Positions 42,780 to 51,806 of a stretch of 64,000 bases of DNA are shown here, piece after piece (the stretch's first letter is position 1; each line of letters starts with the position of its first letter). Origin of the DNA: Myxococcales bacterium. Its GTDB lineage: Bacteria > Myxococcota_A > Polyangia > Haliangiales > Haliangiaceae. The stretch lies in NCBI GenBank assembly GCA_016794525.1, contig JAEUJY010000040.1:62001-126000 (forward strand), given 5' to 3'. Both the position numbers and the translations under genes were made by a program. The notes under the pieces were generated by a model that ran no database searches, was not told where the DNA came from, and worked only from the letters and a program-made list of their open reading frames with translations.

Positions 42780-43544
42780 TCACGGCGCGGCCGGCGCCGG
42801 CGCCACGTAGCCGACGGTGATCGCCTTGGTCCACGCCGAGCGGCGGCCGTTGGCGTCGATCCACGCGAAGCGCAGCCGGGTGCCGGCCAGCACCGGGCTG
42901 GGCGCGCCGCTGCAGCCCTTGCCGCCGTACGTGTCGCGGACGAGGCGGCGGCCGCTGCCCGGCGCGGGCGGCTCCAGCGAGAACCACGCGACGTGGCCGT
43001 CGACCAGCTCGGCGACCAGCAGGGTGGCGCGGGTCGGGGCGGCGGCGCCGAGGTCGAGCTCGAGGTGCGACGGCACGACGCCGTAGGGCACCGCGCGGGC
43101 GTCGCTCTTCGCGGTCGAGGTCAGCTTCTTGACGCGCGGCGCCGGCAGCGGGCTCGCGCCGCCGGGGATCTGGTGCAGCGTGGCGACGACGCTGCCGTCG
43201 GCGCCGACCACCTCGAGGTCGCGCTCGACCTTGCTCGGGAAGCGCCAGCGCTGCAGGCCGTCGGCGAGGTACTCGATCGCCGGCGTCAGGGCCGCGCCGC
43301 CCTTGACCCGCACGCTCAGCTCGCCCGTGCCGCCCGGGGCCGCGTCGTCCTCGGGCGGCCCGCCGCGGTAGTAGTCGGCGGTCAGCTCCAGCCGCACCAG
43401 CACGGCGCCGTCGCTCGGGATCGTGGTCGTCGGGGCGGTGACCAGCGTCAGCTGTTGCCGCATCGGCGGCGGCTGCGGGCAGGCCCACGCGGCCGTCCCT
43501 GTGGCGAGCATCACGGTCAAGCTAGCGAGCAGCGGCGCCTTCAT
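42780..43544 (-). CDS. hypothetical exported protein
   Basis: 254 residues beginning with a clear signal peptide (MKAPLLASLTVMLATGTAAW, cleavage near AWACPQ). The mature protein is beta-rich, with segments such as GELSVRVKGGAALTPAIEYL and GTRLRFAWIDANGRRSAWTK that suggest two Ig-like sandwich domains. No catalytic motif or family is recognised. It lies 41 bp downstream of the PEBP-type lipoprotein gene on the same strand and may be co-transcribed with it. An in-frame ATG 12 codons upstream is possible but would spoil the signal peptide. Confidence 0.72.
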   Translation of the reverse strand: MKAPLLASLTVMLATGTAAWACPQPPPMRQQLTLVTAPTTTIPSDGAVLVRLELTADYYRGGPPEDDAAPGGTGELSVRVKGGAALTPAIEYLADGLQRWRFPSKVERDLEVVGADGSVVATLHQIPGGASPLPAPRVKKLTSTAKSDARAVPYGVVPSHLELDLGAAAPTRATLLVAELVDGHVAWFSLEPPAPGSGRRLVRDTYGGKGCSGAPSPVLAGTRLRFAWIDANGRRSAWTKAITVGYVAPAPAAP

Positions 43545-43585
43545 CGGACTACCTACGCGCCAGCCCCGCGATCGATTCATCGCGA

Positions 43586-44206
43586 TCACGGCGTGAACGT
43601 CGCGGTCAGGGTGGCCATCGCGGTGTCGTGGGCGGTGATGATGGCCAGCGCCTGGGCGCGGGTGTTGCTCAGGGTCAGGGTGGGCAGCGGGTTGGCGTCG
43701 ACCGCGTACAACGCGAACTCGTAGGTGTGGGTCGTGCTGGGGCACGGGCCGAGGTAGCCGCGGGTCTGGTTGTCGTAGGCCAGCGGCTGCTTCGCCCCGG
43801 GCACGTCGGGCGGCTCGGCGACCTTGTCGACGTCCTCGGGCAGGTCGGTGCGGGTGCCGGGGATGTCCCAGATGACCGCGTGGATCAGGTTGTTCGTGCG
43901 ATCGGTCAGCACCAGCGCGTAGCCGGGGGCGCTCGGCCCGCCGGTCCACGCCAGCGGCGGCGACACGTTGGCGCCGCGGCAGCTGTACTTGACCGGGATC
44001 GTGCCGCCGGCGGTGATCGCGGTCGAGGTCAGCGCCAGCGCGGCCGGCGGCGCGTCGATCGTTGGGGCGTCGATCGCCGGGGCGTCGATCGGCAGGGCGG
44101 CGTCGTGGTCGGCGTCGACGTCGGCGGGCGCGTCGATCGGAGCGGCGGTGTCGTCGCCGCCGCACGCGGCGACGAGCACGAGGGCGAGGGCAGGGCGCAG
44201 GCGCAT
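43586..44206 (-). CDS. YbhB/YbcL (PEBP/Raf-kinase-inhibitor-like) lipoprotein
   Basis: 206 residues. Lipoprotein signal RLRPALALVLVAAC, then an Asp/Ala/Pro linker made of repeated APxIDAPTIDAP units. From about residue 55 the bacterial PEBP fold is clear: IPVKYSCRGANVSPPLAWTG, YALVLTDRT, HAVIWDIPGTRTDLPEDV, PCPSTTHTYEFALYAVDA. The conserved DPD/GxxR ligand-site region is partly recognisable (HAVIWDIP). Bacterial members are periplasmic or cytosolic with no settled role. A lipid-anchored version with a repetitive linker suggests display at the cell surface. Confidence 0.87.
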   Translation of the reverse strand: MRLRPALALVLVAACGGDDTAAPIDAPADVDADHDAALPIDAPAIDAPTIDAPPAALALTSTAITAGGTIPVKYSCRGANVSPPLAWTGGPSAPGYALVLTDRTNNLIHAVIWDIPGTRTDLPEDVDKVAEPPDVPGAKQPLAYDNQTRGYLGPCPSTTHTYEFALYAVDANPLPTLTLSNTRAQALAIITAHDTAMATLTATFTP

Positions 44207-44266
44207 CGGCCGATGCTCGCGGCCGCGGCGCCCGCGGTCAAGCCGCGATCGCGATACCATCGGGCC

Positions 44267-44695
44267 ATGGCCGACGCCGCCCCGCGCTCGGGTTCGCCGT
44301 GGTTCTGGCGCGGGGCCGCCGTGGCGTTCGCGGCGCTCGTCGCGTTCGCGTTCTACAGCGAGTGCCGCCAGGGGCAGACCCAGCGGGCCGACGCCGAGCG
44401 CGCGATGGCGTGCGCGATCGGGCCGCGCCCGGTGGCGCTCGATCAGCTCGCGGCGCGGTACCACCGCCTGCACGAGCTGGCCCGCGCGCGCGACAAGCGC
44501 CACCCGCAGATCTGCCGCAACACGTTCTTGAACGCGGCGCGCTACCACGGCAACGCCTCGAGCGAGGCCTTGCAGTTCGCGCTCGAGCGCGTGCCGCCGC
44601 TGTTGGCGGCCGACGACGCGACCCTCGACGAGGCCGCGCTGCTCGACGCGCTGACCGCGGTGGCGCGCCAGCTCGCCTACGATCAGCCGCGCTGA
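44267..44695 (+). CDS. small membrane-anchored hypothetical protein
   Basis: 142 residues. One hydrophobic helix at about 13-29 (FWRGAAVAFAALVAFAFYS) anchors a mainly helical domain with Cys residues at CRQ, MACAIG and QICRNTF. No family is recognised. The ATG was chosen as the start directly before the anchor. The 3' end overlaps the convergent glycosyltransferase gene by 13 bp. A real gene is supported by the anchor and the fit in the gap, not by similarity. Confidence 0.6.
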   Translation: MADAAPRSGSPWFWRGAAVAFAALVAFAFYSECRQGQTQRADAERAMACAIGPRPVALDQLAARYHRLHELARARDKRHPQICRNTFLNAARYHGNASSEALQFALERVPPLLAADDATLDEAALLDALTAVARQLAYDQPR

Positions 44696-45855
44696 GCCAC
44701 CGCCGCGCGCAGCACGTCGGCCAGCGCCGCCGCGCTCGCGTCCCAGCCGCCGCGGGCGCCGCGGGCGGCCACCGCCACCGGGTCGTACGGCTGGGTCAGC
44801 GCGCGCGCCAGCGCCGCCGCCAGCGCGGCGGGCTGCTTGGCCGGCACCAGCTCGCCGAGCAGCGGCGCGTCGATCAGATCGGGCACGCCGCCGACCGCGG
44901 TCGCGACGACGCGGCGGCCGCTGGCCAGCGCCTCGAGGACGACGTTGGGCGTGCCCTCGGCCCAGCTGGCGAGCGTGAGCACGTCGCACGCGGCCAGGTA
45001 GTCGGGGATCTTCGGCAGCGGCTGCGGGCCGGCGGCGACGATGCGCGGATCGCGCGCGGCCGCGGCCTCGACCGCCGCGCGCTCGTCGCCCCCGCCGACG
45101 ATCACCAGCCGCGCCTGCGGGTCGGCGACCTGCGCGAACGCCGCCAGCAGGTCGAGCACGCCCTTGCTCGCCTTCAGGTTGCCGACGTAGAGCGCGAGCT
45201 TGGCGTCGAGCGGCAGGCCCAGCGCGCGCCGCGCCGCCGCCCGATCACGCGGGTGGAACAGCTCGGCGTCGACGCCGTTGCGCACCAGCGCGATGCGCGC
45301 GCGATCGACGCCCAGCGCGGCCACCTCGTCGGCCAGCGCCTGGCTGACCGCGACCACCCGCGCCGCCTGGGGCAGCGCCCACGCCAGCTGGCGGCGCGGC
45401 CCGGGCAGCTTGGCGTTCTGGTTGATGTCGGAGCCGTGCAGCTTGACCACCGCCGGCACGCCGAGGAGCCGCGCCGCCAGCACGCCGGCGAAGCCGTCGG
45501 GGTACGCCCACGACGCCAGCACCACGTCGACCTTGCCGCGGTAGCGCAGCAGGTGCGGCGCGAGCGACGCCAGGTACAGCGGGCCCCAGGTGCCGTGGCC
45601 CAGCCGGGGCACGAACAGCGTGCGCGGGTGACGGACCGGCAGGCCGGCGATCGTGTCGCGCGCCGGCACCGCGGCCAGCCGCCCCGCGCTCGACCACCGC
45701 GCCAGCAGCCGCGCGCCGGGGTAGCTCGGGATCGTCGCCAGCACGTCGACGATCTCGACGTGCCGCGCCAGCGCCGCGAACTGCTGCCGGTTGAACGGCG
45801 CCGACAGCGGCTCGGCCGCGTTCGGAAAGATCTTGGTGACGATCAGGACCCGCAT
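44683..45855 (-). CDS. GT4-family glycosyltransferase
   Basis: 390 residues. The N-terminal Rossmann domain starts MRVLIVTKIFPNAAEPLSAP. The C-terminal domain shows the GT4 signature: LALYVGNLKASKGVLDLLAA, RLVIVGGGDE, DVLTLASWAEGTPNVVLEAL and VVATAVGGVPDLI, with the EGxxxxxxEA donor-site motif. It transfers a sugar to a growing glycan with retention of configuration, probably on the cytoplasmic face for exopolysaccharide or LPS. It lies near an exopolysaccharide-type sugar transferase gene (46954). A TTG nine bases upstream is possible; the ATG fits the family start. Confidence 0.93.
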   Translation of the reverse strand: MRVLIVTKIFPNAAEPLSAPFNRQQFAALARHVEIVDVLATIPSYPGARLLARWSSAGRLAAVPARDTIAGLPVRHPRTLFVPRLGHGTWGPLYLASLAPHLLRYRGKVDVVLASWAYPDGFAGVLAARLLGVPAVVKLHGSDINQNAKLPGPRRQLAWALPQAARVVAVSQALADEVAALGVDRARIALVRNGVDAELFHPRDRAAARRALGLPLDAKLALYVGNLKASKGVLDLLAAFAQVADPQARLVIVGGGDERAAVEAAAARDPRIVAAGPQPLPKIPDYLAACDVLTLASWAEGTPNVVLEALASGRRVVATAVGGVPDLIDAPLLGELVPAKQPAALAAALARALTQPYDPVAVAARGARGGWDASAAALADVLRAAVAQRG

Positions 45856-45927
45856 GTCGCCCAAAAATCGTGTCGTGGATCCCAGGGTGCTCGCGGGTTC
45901 GAGTGGGGTCTCACGCGGCGACGCTCT

Positions 45928-46034
45928 GGGCCATTTCGGGTGGGGGCCCCGGACGGTCGGGACCAGGATCAGGGCCGTTTCGGGTGGGGGCCCCGGACGG
46001 TCGGGACCAGGATCAGGGCCGTTTTGGGTGGGGG
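45928..46034. repeat. 44-bp tandem repeat, about 2.4 copies
   Basis: Units begin at 45928, 45972 and 46016. Each starts GGGCC(A/G)TTT and continues with the shared GGTGGGGGCCCCGG core; full units end GGTCGGGACCAGGATCA. The first two are almost identical; the third is cut off after the GGGGCCCCGG core and runs into the hairpin element. It lies between two minus-strand genes and codes for nothing recognisable. Confidence 0.85.
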
Positions 46035-46075
46035 CCCCGGCGAATGCCGGGGGAGGGTCTTTGCGAAAGACCCTC
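46035..46075 (-). terminator. compound hairpin element 2 after the STAS gene
   Basis: Read on the minus strand, a hairpin with 10-bp arms GAGGGTCTTT/AAAGACCCTC and a 3-nt loop begins 2 bp past the stop of the STAS gene. A second one follows with arms CCCCGGC/GCCGGGG and a 4-nt loop, then a CCCCCACCC tract. This repeats the order and tail of the element at 7949-7996. No U-tract follows, so its role in termination is inferred from position. Confidence 0.6.
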
Positions 46076-46077
46076 TC

Positions 46078-46383
46078 TTACAACAGGAACACCTTGTCCA
46101 TGCGCAGCAGCTTGAAGATCGCGAGGGGCTGATCGCGGGCGCCGGTGACCTGCACCTGACCGCCGACCGCGCGCACCCGCTTGTACAGCGCGACCAGCGC
46201 GGCGACGCCCGAGCTGTCGATCAGATCGAGGCCGCTGAGATCGACGACCACCTTGGGGCGGCGCTCCTCGACGATCTGCTCGATCGTCGAGGCGAGCCCC
46301 GGCGCGGTCAGCACGTCGAGCGTGCCGGCGATGCGCAGGTTGGTGGTGTCGCCTTGGTCAGCGCGGGCGAAGTCGATGGGCAC
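46078..46383 (-). CDS. STAS-domain anti-anti-sigma-type protein
   Basis: 101 residues, a single STAS domain of SpoIIAA/RsbV size. The phosphorylation segment VVVDLSGLDLIDSSGVAALV carries the conserved Asp-Ser-Ser-Gly (Ser57/Ser58). Such proteins bind an anti-sigma kinase when unphosphorylated and free its target. The upstream gene encodes just such a HATPase protein, so the two should form a partner-switching pair. The GTG start has GAGAGGA in front, overlapping the stop of the HATPase gene region, 9 bp apart, which indicates one operon. Confidence 0.93.
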   Translation of the reverse strand: MPIDFARADQGDTTNLRIAGTLDVLTAPGLASTIEQIVEERRPKVVVDLSGLDLIDSSGVAALVALYKRVRAVGGQVQVTGARDQPLAIFKLLRMDKVFLL

Positions 46384-46392
46384 AGGTTCCTC

Positions 46393-46875
46393 TCACGCAG
46401 TACGGGTTGCTACCACCGGCGGATCGACCGCGGCGACGCGGCGCTTGCTCAGCCGCCACAGGTTGGGCGGCCCGGGTTCGTAGTCGACGACGTCGAGCAT
46501 CGCCCGGGCGATGTGCAGGCCCATCCCGCCCTCGGGCAGGGCGTCGAGATCGGGGCTGCGCACGCTCTCGGGATCGAAGCGGCGACCGGGGTCGGTCATC
46601 TCGACGGTGATGCCGTCGGGGGTGGCGGCGATGGCCAGCTCGATCTGCGGATCGACCAGGCCGGCGCACGCGTGCAGCGCGACGTTGTTGTAGATCTCGG
46701 CGAACGCCGACACCACCGCGACGTCGAACGGGTCGCGGACGTCGTAGCCCGCGGCGAGGTCGTCGCCCGAGCGCTCGCCGCGCACCAGGCGGCAAGCCTC
46801 GGCGACCAGGCGCACCGCCAGCGCGCGGTGGCGCAGCGAGCACGGTGCGGTCATCCGGATCGTCCGGGGGTCCAT
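46393..46875 (-). CDS. HATPase anti-sigma-factor-type Ser kinase (RsbW/SpoIIAB-like)
   Basis: 160 residues with the compact GHKL ATPase fold. The N box is VSAFAEIYNNVALHA, the first Gly box IEMTDPGRRF-like (VEMTDPGRRFDPE), and the second GGMGLHIARAMLDVVDY. In partner-switching systems this protein phosphorylates the STAS partner and sequesters a sigma factor or another target. No sigma factor gene is next to it, so the target may lie elsewhere or be non-transcriptional. The ATG at 46875 follows GGGGACC; a second ATG five codons upstream is possible. Confidence 0.9.
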   Translation of the reverse strand: MDPRTIRMTAPCSLRHRALAVRLVAEACRLVRGERSGDDLAAGYDVRDPFDVAVVSAFAEIYNNVALHACAGLVDPQIELAIAATPDGITVEMTDPGRRFDPESVRSPDLDALPEGGMGLHIARAMLDVVDYEPGPPNLWRLSKRRVAAVDPPVVATRTA

Positions 46876-46953
46876 CGAGGTCCCCACCATACCAGATCGT
46901 GCCGCGCGTTGGGCGCTCCCGGTGCGAAGCGTTCGCATGGTACCGTGCCGTCG

Positions 46954-47685
46954 ATGCACCGCAGTGTCCGCCTGGTGAAACGCGCGATCGACGTCGTGGG
47001 CGCGATGGCCGGCCTGGCCTTGACCGCGCCGCTGATGCCGGTGATCGCCGCCGCCATCTACATCGACTCGCCGGGGCCGGTGCTGTTCCGGCAGCGGCGC
47101 GCCGGCGGGTTGCGCGACGTGAAGTACGAGGGCGGGGTCAAGCGCTTCCGCTTCCACGAGTTCGAGATGCACAAGTTCCGGACGATGCGGCCGGACGCCG
47201 AGCGGTTCACCGGCGCGGTGATCGCCGGCAAGGACGATCCGCGCATCACCCGGGTCGGCAAGTTCCTGCGCAAGTCGCGGCTCGACGAGCTGCCGCAGTT
47301 CTGGGACGTCTTGCGCGGCGAGATGAGCCTGGTCGGCCCGCGCCCGGAGCGCCCCGAGCTGATCGAGAACCTGGCCTACGCGATCCCGTTCTTCGAGGAG
47401 CGCATGCGCGACGTCAAGCCCGGCATCACCGGCCTGGCCCAGGTCTCGCTCGGCTACACCGGCGAGGTGCCCGAGGGCAGCGACATCGCCAAGCTGGCCT
47501 CGACGCTGCAGAACCCCTACGACCTCGACGAGACCAAGGGCGCGCTCGCCGACGACATGCGGATCAAGCTGCTCTACGATCTCGCGTACACCGCGTCGCT
47601 CGAGGACCTGAAGACGTACCTCGCGACCGAGCTGCGGGTGATCGCCAAGACCCCGATCGTGATGATCAAGGCGGCGGGGCGATAG
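46954..47685 (+). CDS. bacterial sugar transferase (polyisoprenyl-phosphate hexose-1-P transferase)
   Basis: 243 residues, the size of the catalytic C-terminal half of WbaP/WcaJ enzymes. One membrane helix opens it (KRAIDVVGAMAGLALTAPLM). Signature blocks follow: DSPGPVLFRQRRAG, FEMHKFRTM, RKSRLDELPQFWDVL, GEMSLVGPRPERPEL and KPGITGLAQV. It should transfer a hexose-1-phosphate to undecaprenyl phosphate and so begin an exopolysaccharide or O-antigen repeat unit. The rest of a polysaccharide operon is not adjacent; the GT4 gene at 45855 is the nearest related gene. It is divergent from the HATPase gene with 78 bp between. Confidence 0.94.
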   Translation: MHRSVRLVKRAIDVVGAMAGLALTAPLMPVIAAAIYIDSPGPVLFRQRRAGGLRDVKYEGGVKRFRFHEFEMHKFRTMRPDAERFTGAVIAGKDDPRITRVGKFLRKSRLDELPQFWDVLRGEMSLVGPRPERPELIENLAYAIPFFEERMRDVKPGITGLAQVSLGYTGEVPEGSDIAKLASTLQNPYDLDETKGALADDMRIKLLYDLAYTASLEDLKTYLATELRVIAKTPIVMIKAAGR

Positions 47686-47698
47686 CGCCGTCGCCGCG

Positions 47699-48979
47699 CT
47701 ACTCGGTCGGCGGGCGGAGGATCAGCACCGGGCGGCGGCACGCGCGCAGGAGCTTGTCGGCCACCGAGCCGAGCAGCGCGCGGGTGATGCCGCCGCGGGC
47801 GCGCGACGCGATGACGATGACGTCGGCGCCGAGGCGCTCGGCGGCCTCGCCGATGGTCTGCGCGGGGTCGTCGCCGGTGATGACGTGGGCGCGCACGGTG
47901 ACGCCGGTCTGGCCCGGCGGCACCAGGGCCAGCAGCTTGGCCTCGGCGTCGGCCGGCGCCTTGCCCTCGTGATCCTCGTCGCGGACGTGGACCAGGTGGA
48001 CCTCGCCCTTGCCGCCGATCACGGTGAACGCGTAGGGGACGGCGTGGTTGCCGAACTCCGAGAGGTCGGTCGCGACCACCGCGGTCTTCCACCGCGGGAT
48101 CGCGGCCACCGACGCGTGGGCGGCGGCCGGGACGCACCACACCGACTGCTTGGCGTCGTGGACCAGCACCGACGACACCGACGACAGCCGGCCGATGCCG
48201 CCCTTCTGCTTGGTGCCGACCACGATCAGATCGACGCCGGCGGCGTCGGCGATCTCGAGCAGGTGATCGCCGATGCGGCCGAGCCCGGCGCGGAACCGGA
48301 ACTCGACCTGGCCGGTGCCGGGCAGCTCGCCCAGCCGGCGCTCGAGATCGCGGCGCAGGAACCGCTCGAGCGTGGGATCGGCGTCGACCATCGACTGCGC
48401 GCGCAGCCCGTAGCGGCGGGCGGTCTCGTCAGCGTAGTAGACGTGGCCGGCGACGACGTCGACCGGCCCCAGCGCGCGCAGCTGGTGGAGCTGGGCGATC
48501 GCCGGATCGCAGCTGGCCGACTCGTCGAGGCCGATCATCACGCGCAGCGGGCGCTGGCCGGCGGCCCACTCGGTGAGCGGCCGGGCGTCGCGGACGATCA
48601 GCACCGGGATCGTCGTCGAGTGCACGACGCCGCCCGAGATCCCGCCCAGCGACATCAGCGAGCGATCGCCGTGGCCGCGCGACGACACCACCAGCAGGTC
48701 GCCGCCCTCGGTCTCGGTGGTCGCGACCAGCGACTCGACCGCCGGGCCGGCCACCATCTCGATGCGCGCCGCCGGCACGCGGTCGGTCGACGCCGCGGCG
48801 ATGCACCCGGCGAGGTGATCGCGAGCCGCGGCGGCGTCCTCGCCGTGATCGCCGGCGTCGGTGGCGAGCACGTGGGTGATCACCAGCTCGCGATCGTGGC
48901 GCAGCCGCGCCAGCGCGAACGCGGCGTTGACCGCCTGGTTGGCGTTGTCCGACAGGTCGGTACCGCACACGATGGTCAT
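47699..48979 (-). CDS. triple universal-stress-protein domain protein
   Basis: 426 residues made of three USP domains: about 1-130 (IVCGTDLSDNANQAVNAAFA ... SSRGHGDRSLMSLGGISGGV), 143-285 (LRVMIGLDESASCDPAIAQL ... VGTKQKGGIGRLSSVSSVLV) and 297-426 (KTAVVATDLSEFGNHAVPYA ... ASRARGGITRALLGSVADKL). The first and third keep the Gly-rich ATP-binding loop (GxxGxxxxxxxxxG-S/T). The middle one is degenerate. Bacterial USPs usually have one or two domains, so a third is unusual. They respond to stress and bind nucleotides. It lies 12 bp downstream of the PilZ gene on the same strand, so the two probably share a transcript. Confidence 0.9.
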   Translation of the reverse strand: MTIVCGTDLSDNANQAVNAAFALARLRHDRELVITHVLATDAGDHGEDAAAARDHLAGCIAAASTDRVPAARIEMVAGPAVESLVATTETEGGDLLVVSSRGHGDRSLMSLGGISGGVVHSTTIPVLIVRDARPLTEWAAGQRPLRVMIGLDESASCDPAIAQLHQLRALGPVDVVAGHVYYADETARRYGLRAQSMVDADPTLERFLRRDLERRLGELPGTGQVEFRFRAGLGRIGDHLLEIADAAGVDLIVVGTKQKGGIGRLSSVSSVLVHDAKQSVWCVPAAAHASVAAIPRWKTAVVATDLSEFGNHAVPYAFTVIGGKGEVHLVHVRDEDHEGKAPADAEAKLLALVPPGQTGVTVRAHVITGDDPAQTIGEAAERLGADVIVIASRARGGITRALLGSVADKLLRACRRPVLILRPPTE

Positions 48980-48991
48980 GGCCGCCGCATC

Positions 48992-49378
48992 CTACTCCGA
49001 CTGCGCGGTCACCGCGGGATCCAGGTACGCGATGCGGCCGATCTGGGCCATCAGCCGCCGCCGCTCGCGGGCGCCGGCGCCGACGAAGCGCACGCCCATG
49101 CCGGGATCGATCGCGCCGAGGCCGGCCGGGTTGGTCCACGCCACCTCGCCCTCGAGCTCGACGGTGGTGCCGTCGTCGCACGGCACCCGCAGGCGGAGCG
49201 CGGTGCCGGGCGGCTCGGGGGCCTCGGTGCGGACGAACAGGCCGTCGGCGTTGACCGCGGTGGCGCGGGCGAACAGGTAGGTGCCGTCGCAGCTGGGATC
49301 GACCAGCACGTCGATCAACACCGCGATGCGCGGCGCGCGCCGACGTTCGGCGGGGGCGGTGGCGGCGCGGCGGGCCAT
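48992..49378 (-). CDS. PilZ-domain protein
   Basis: 128 residues, one PilZ domain. The N-terminal RxxxR-type motif reads ERRRAPRIAV and the second conserved segment is NADGLFVRT. The end GMGVRFVG resembles the usual D/NxSxxG...GVRF pattern. PilZ proteins bind cyclic di-GMP when both motifs are intact; here the second is NADG in place of D/NxSxxG, and myxobacterial PilZ relatives with such changes often do not bind the nucleotide. It is just upstream of the triple-USP gene. Confidence 0.85.
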   Translation of the reverse strand: MARRAATAPAERRRAPRIAVLIDVLVDPSCDGTYLFARATAVNADGLFVRTEAPEPPGTALRLRVPCDDGTTVELEGEVAWTNPAGLGAIDPGMGVRFVGAGARERRRLMAQIGRIAYLDPAVTAQSE

Positions 49379-49442
49379 GGCGCCGCTATAACCCGTGAGG
49401 CCCGGCGCTACCAGCGCCGAGTCGATCCGTTGCTTCGGGCCG

Positions 49443-51806
49443 TTACTTCAGGAGCAGCCGGCCGATCTTCACCCGGTTGTTGCCGTCCTTGTCGCCGGCG
49501 GACACCGGCATGTTGCGCCAGTTGGGGTTGGCGCCGGTGAAGAAGCCGACGTAGACGGTGTACGCGCCCTTGGCGAAGCTGAGGTTGCCGGCGTTGACCG
49601 AGAAGCGGTCGACGATGTAGTCGCCGGGCTGCCAGTAGCTGGTCGCGCAGCGGCCGCGGATCGGGTCGTGGTCGCCGTTGAAGCGCTGGCCGCCGTCGAA
49701 GTGGGCGAACACCTTCCACGCGCCGCCGATCGGCTTCTTGACCTTGTAGAACAGCGTCATCTCGAAGCTGTCGCCGCGGCCGACGGTCTGCGGCATCTTC
49801 ACGCCGATCAGCTCGATCGCGTCGTCGTAGACCGCCGACACCGGGGTGCCGATGTCGGCCGGCTGGGTGCGCAGGATCGCGGTCGCGATCGGGTTGTGGT
49901 CGCGGCCGCCGCCCAGCTGGTTGGAGAGCAGCAGCGTCTGGCTGTTCGAGTCGTCGAGGACGTAGTAGGCGAGGCCGTCGGCCTTGGCCTTGTGGATCGC
50001 GCACAGCTCGGCGGCGGGCGCCATCGCGAACACCCGGGTCGGCTTGCGCAGGTAGCTGATCAGCGCCTCGCGGTTGTCGAGCGTGTCCCACGCGCCGCCG
50101 GCGTAGTAGCGCGGGGCGTTGCCCATCGCGCCCATGATGCCGAGCGTGTCGCCGGCCTTCTTCTGCTCGCGGTAGACCGAGAAGATGTGCTTCGACGACA
50201 GGTTCTGCGACAGCCCGCGGTGCCAGCCGTGGGTCCAGAACAGCGCGACGATGGCCAGCATGCCGGCGGCGACCGGCGTGCCCCACCGGGCCACCCGCGA
50301 CAGCTCGAGGCTGTCGGCCAGGCCGCCGACCTCGCCGGCCCGGCGCCGCGGCCGCCACAGCCAGACGTCGAGCGCGAACGGCAGCGCGGTCAGGATGCCG
50401 AGCACCAGCAGCCACGCCTTGGCCGGCACGCCGAGCAGCCGGGCCTGGGTCGGGTACTTGATCGCGTCGACCGAGCCGAACGGCAACGACGTCATCCGCT
50501 CGGGGAACGCCTCGAGGTCCTTGCCCAGCACCACCGCGCACAGGAGCACCGCCAGGCCGGCGACGCTCCACGCGGCGGCGCGGTACGGGCTGGGATCGGC
50601 GGCCGAGGCCTGGCGCGCGTCGTACATCTCGTCGACGAAGATGCCGACCGCGACCGCGCCGGCCGGGAAGCCGGTCCACACCACGGTGCCGACCTTGCGC
50701 GCGAACACCGCGGCGACGATCCACGCGGCCGCGCCCCACGCGAAGACCAGCGCGCCGGCGAACCGCTTGCGGGTGCCGACCATGCCGCTGGCCAGCGCGC
50801 CCATCGCGATCAGCACCAGCCCCGACAGCGGGAACATGCCGAAGCCGGCCTGCTCGAAGAGGCCGTCGTAGGTCGAGCGCAGGTCGTCGTCCTTGCGCCA
50901 CACGCCGCCGAGCGCGGTCGACCAGCAGTCGGAGGTGAGGATGCTGTGATCGGCGACCTGCCGGGTGCCGGGCGTGCGCGGGCCGAGGTCGAAGACCTGC
51001 CACGCGATCCACGCGGCCAGGCCGACGGTGGCCAGCGAGGCGACGGCGATCGCGGCGGTGCGCCACGGATCGATCGCCGGGCCCGGGGCGCGCACGCGCT
51101 TGCGATCGAGCGCGCCCCACAGGCCGCGCAGGCCCGCGCCCAGCTCGGGCAGCGCGAACGCGCCGGCGATCGCCACCGCCGCCAGCGGCGGCAACAGCCC
51201 GACGAACGCGCCCGAGCCGTGGAACGCCAGGTGGCCGCCCAGCGCCAGCGCCGCCGCCGCGACCAGCAGGTCGACGGCGAGCGTCACGGTGTCGCGCTTG
51301 CGCGGCGCAGCGATCACCGCGAGCGCGTAGATGAGCAGCGTGCCGCCGACCGCGCCGGGCAGCTCGCCGGCCAGCTGCCGGGCCTGCAGGCTCCACAGCG
51401 GGAAGCTGATCAGCGCCAGCGCGGCGATCGCGCCGGCCCGGGCCGAGGCCAGCCGCCAGCCGACGCCGAACACCGCGAGCACGCCGAGCAGGCCGATCAG
51501 CACCATCGGGATGCGCAGGCCGGCGTCGGACGACGCGACGTGCTTGAGGCCGAAGGCGCCCAGCCGCGGCGTCAGCGTGCGCGCGCCCATCGCGTCGGGC
51601 TCGCTCTGGCAGTCCGGCGACGACAGCGGCGCCGGCGCCGGGTGGTAGGTGCCGTCGGCGCGCGCCGCGGCCTGGTCGGCCTGCGCCATCTCGAGCGGTT
51701 CCCACAGCCCGGGGCGGCCGATGCCCGGCAGCAGCACCAGCGCAGCGAAGACCACGAGGGCCGCGGCCAGGGCCGCCGGGTGCCGGACGATAGGGGGCAA
51801 GCGCAC
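49443..51806 (-). CDS. GT-C-type membrane glycosyltransferase (ArnT/PMT-like)
   Basis: 787 residues from a GTG start. A signal-anchor helix ([20 protein letters not shown]) is followed by the short first-loop acidic motif region [15 protein letters not shown], as in dolichyl-phosphate-mannose transferase relatives where DE residues bind the donor. About ten more hydrophobic helices run to residue ~500. The last ~230 residues form a soluble, probably periplasmic beta-rich domain ([20 protein letters not shown] ... [20 protein letters not shown]). It should use a polyprenyl-phosphate sugar to modify a protein or lipid outside the cytoplasm. It is divergent from the metallo-hydrolase gene. No ATG start fits; GTG opens the first helix cleanly. 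Confidence 0.85.
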   Translation of the reverse strand: MRLPPIVRHPAALAAALVVFAALVLLPGIGRPGLWEPLEMAQADQAAARADGTYHPAPAPLSSPDCQSEPDAMGARTLTPRLGAFGLKHVASSDAGLRIPMVLIGLLGVLAVFGVGWRLASARAGAIAALALISFPLWSLQARQLAGELPGAVGGTLLIYALAVIAAPRKRDTVTLAVDLLVAAAALALGGHLAFHGSGAFVGLLPPLAAVAIAGAFALPELGAGLRGLWGALDRKRVRAPGPAIDPWRTAAIAVASLATVGLAAWIAWQVFDLGPRTPGTRQVADHSILTSDCWSTALGGVWRKDDDLRSTYDGLFEQAGFGMFPLSGLVLIAMGALASGMVGTRKRFAGALVFAWGAAAWIVAAVFARKVGTVVWTGFPAGAVAVGIFVDEMYDARQASAADPSPYRAAAWSVAGLAVLLCAVVLGKDLEAFPERMTSLPFGSVDAIKYPTQARLLGVPAKAWLLVLGILTALPFALDVWLWRPRRRAGEVGGLADSLELSRVARWGTPVAAGMLAIVALFWTHGWHRGLSQNLSSKHIFSVYREQKKAGDTLGIMGAMGNAPRYYAGGAWDTLDNREALISYLRKPTRVFAMAPAAELCAIHKAKADGLAYYVLDDSNSQTLLLSNQLGGGRDHNPIATAILRTQPADIGTPVSAVYDDAIELIGVKMPQTVGRGDSFEMTLFYKVKKPIGGAWKVFAHFDGGQRFNGDHDPIRGRCATSYWQPGDYIVDRFSVNAGNLSFAKGAYTVYVGFFTGANPNWRNMPVSAGDKDGNNRVKIGRLLLK

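Noticed and set aside
42740-42785. Direct repeat ACCGCGCGATC upstream of the Lhr gene
   Set aside because: Two short copies of a motif that is common in this DNA; no regulatory meaning can be supported.
45928-46034. CRISPR array
   Set aside because: The repeats are head-to-tail without spacers, there are only 2.4 units and no cas genes.
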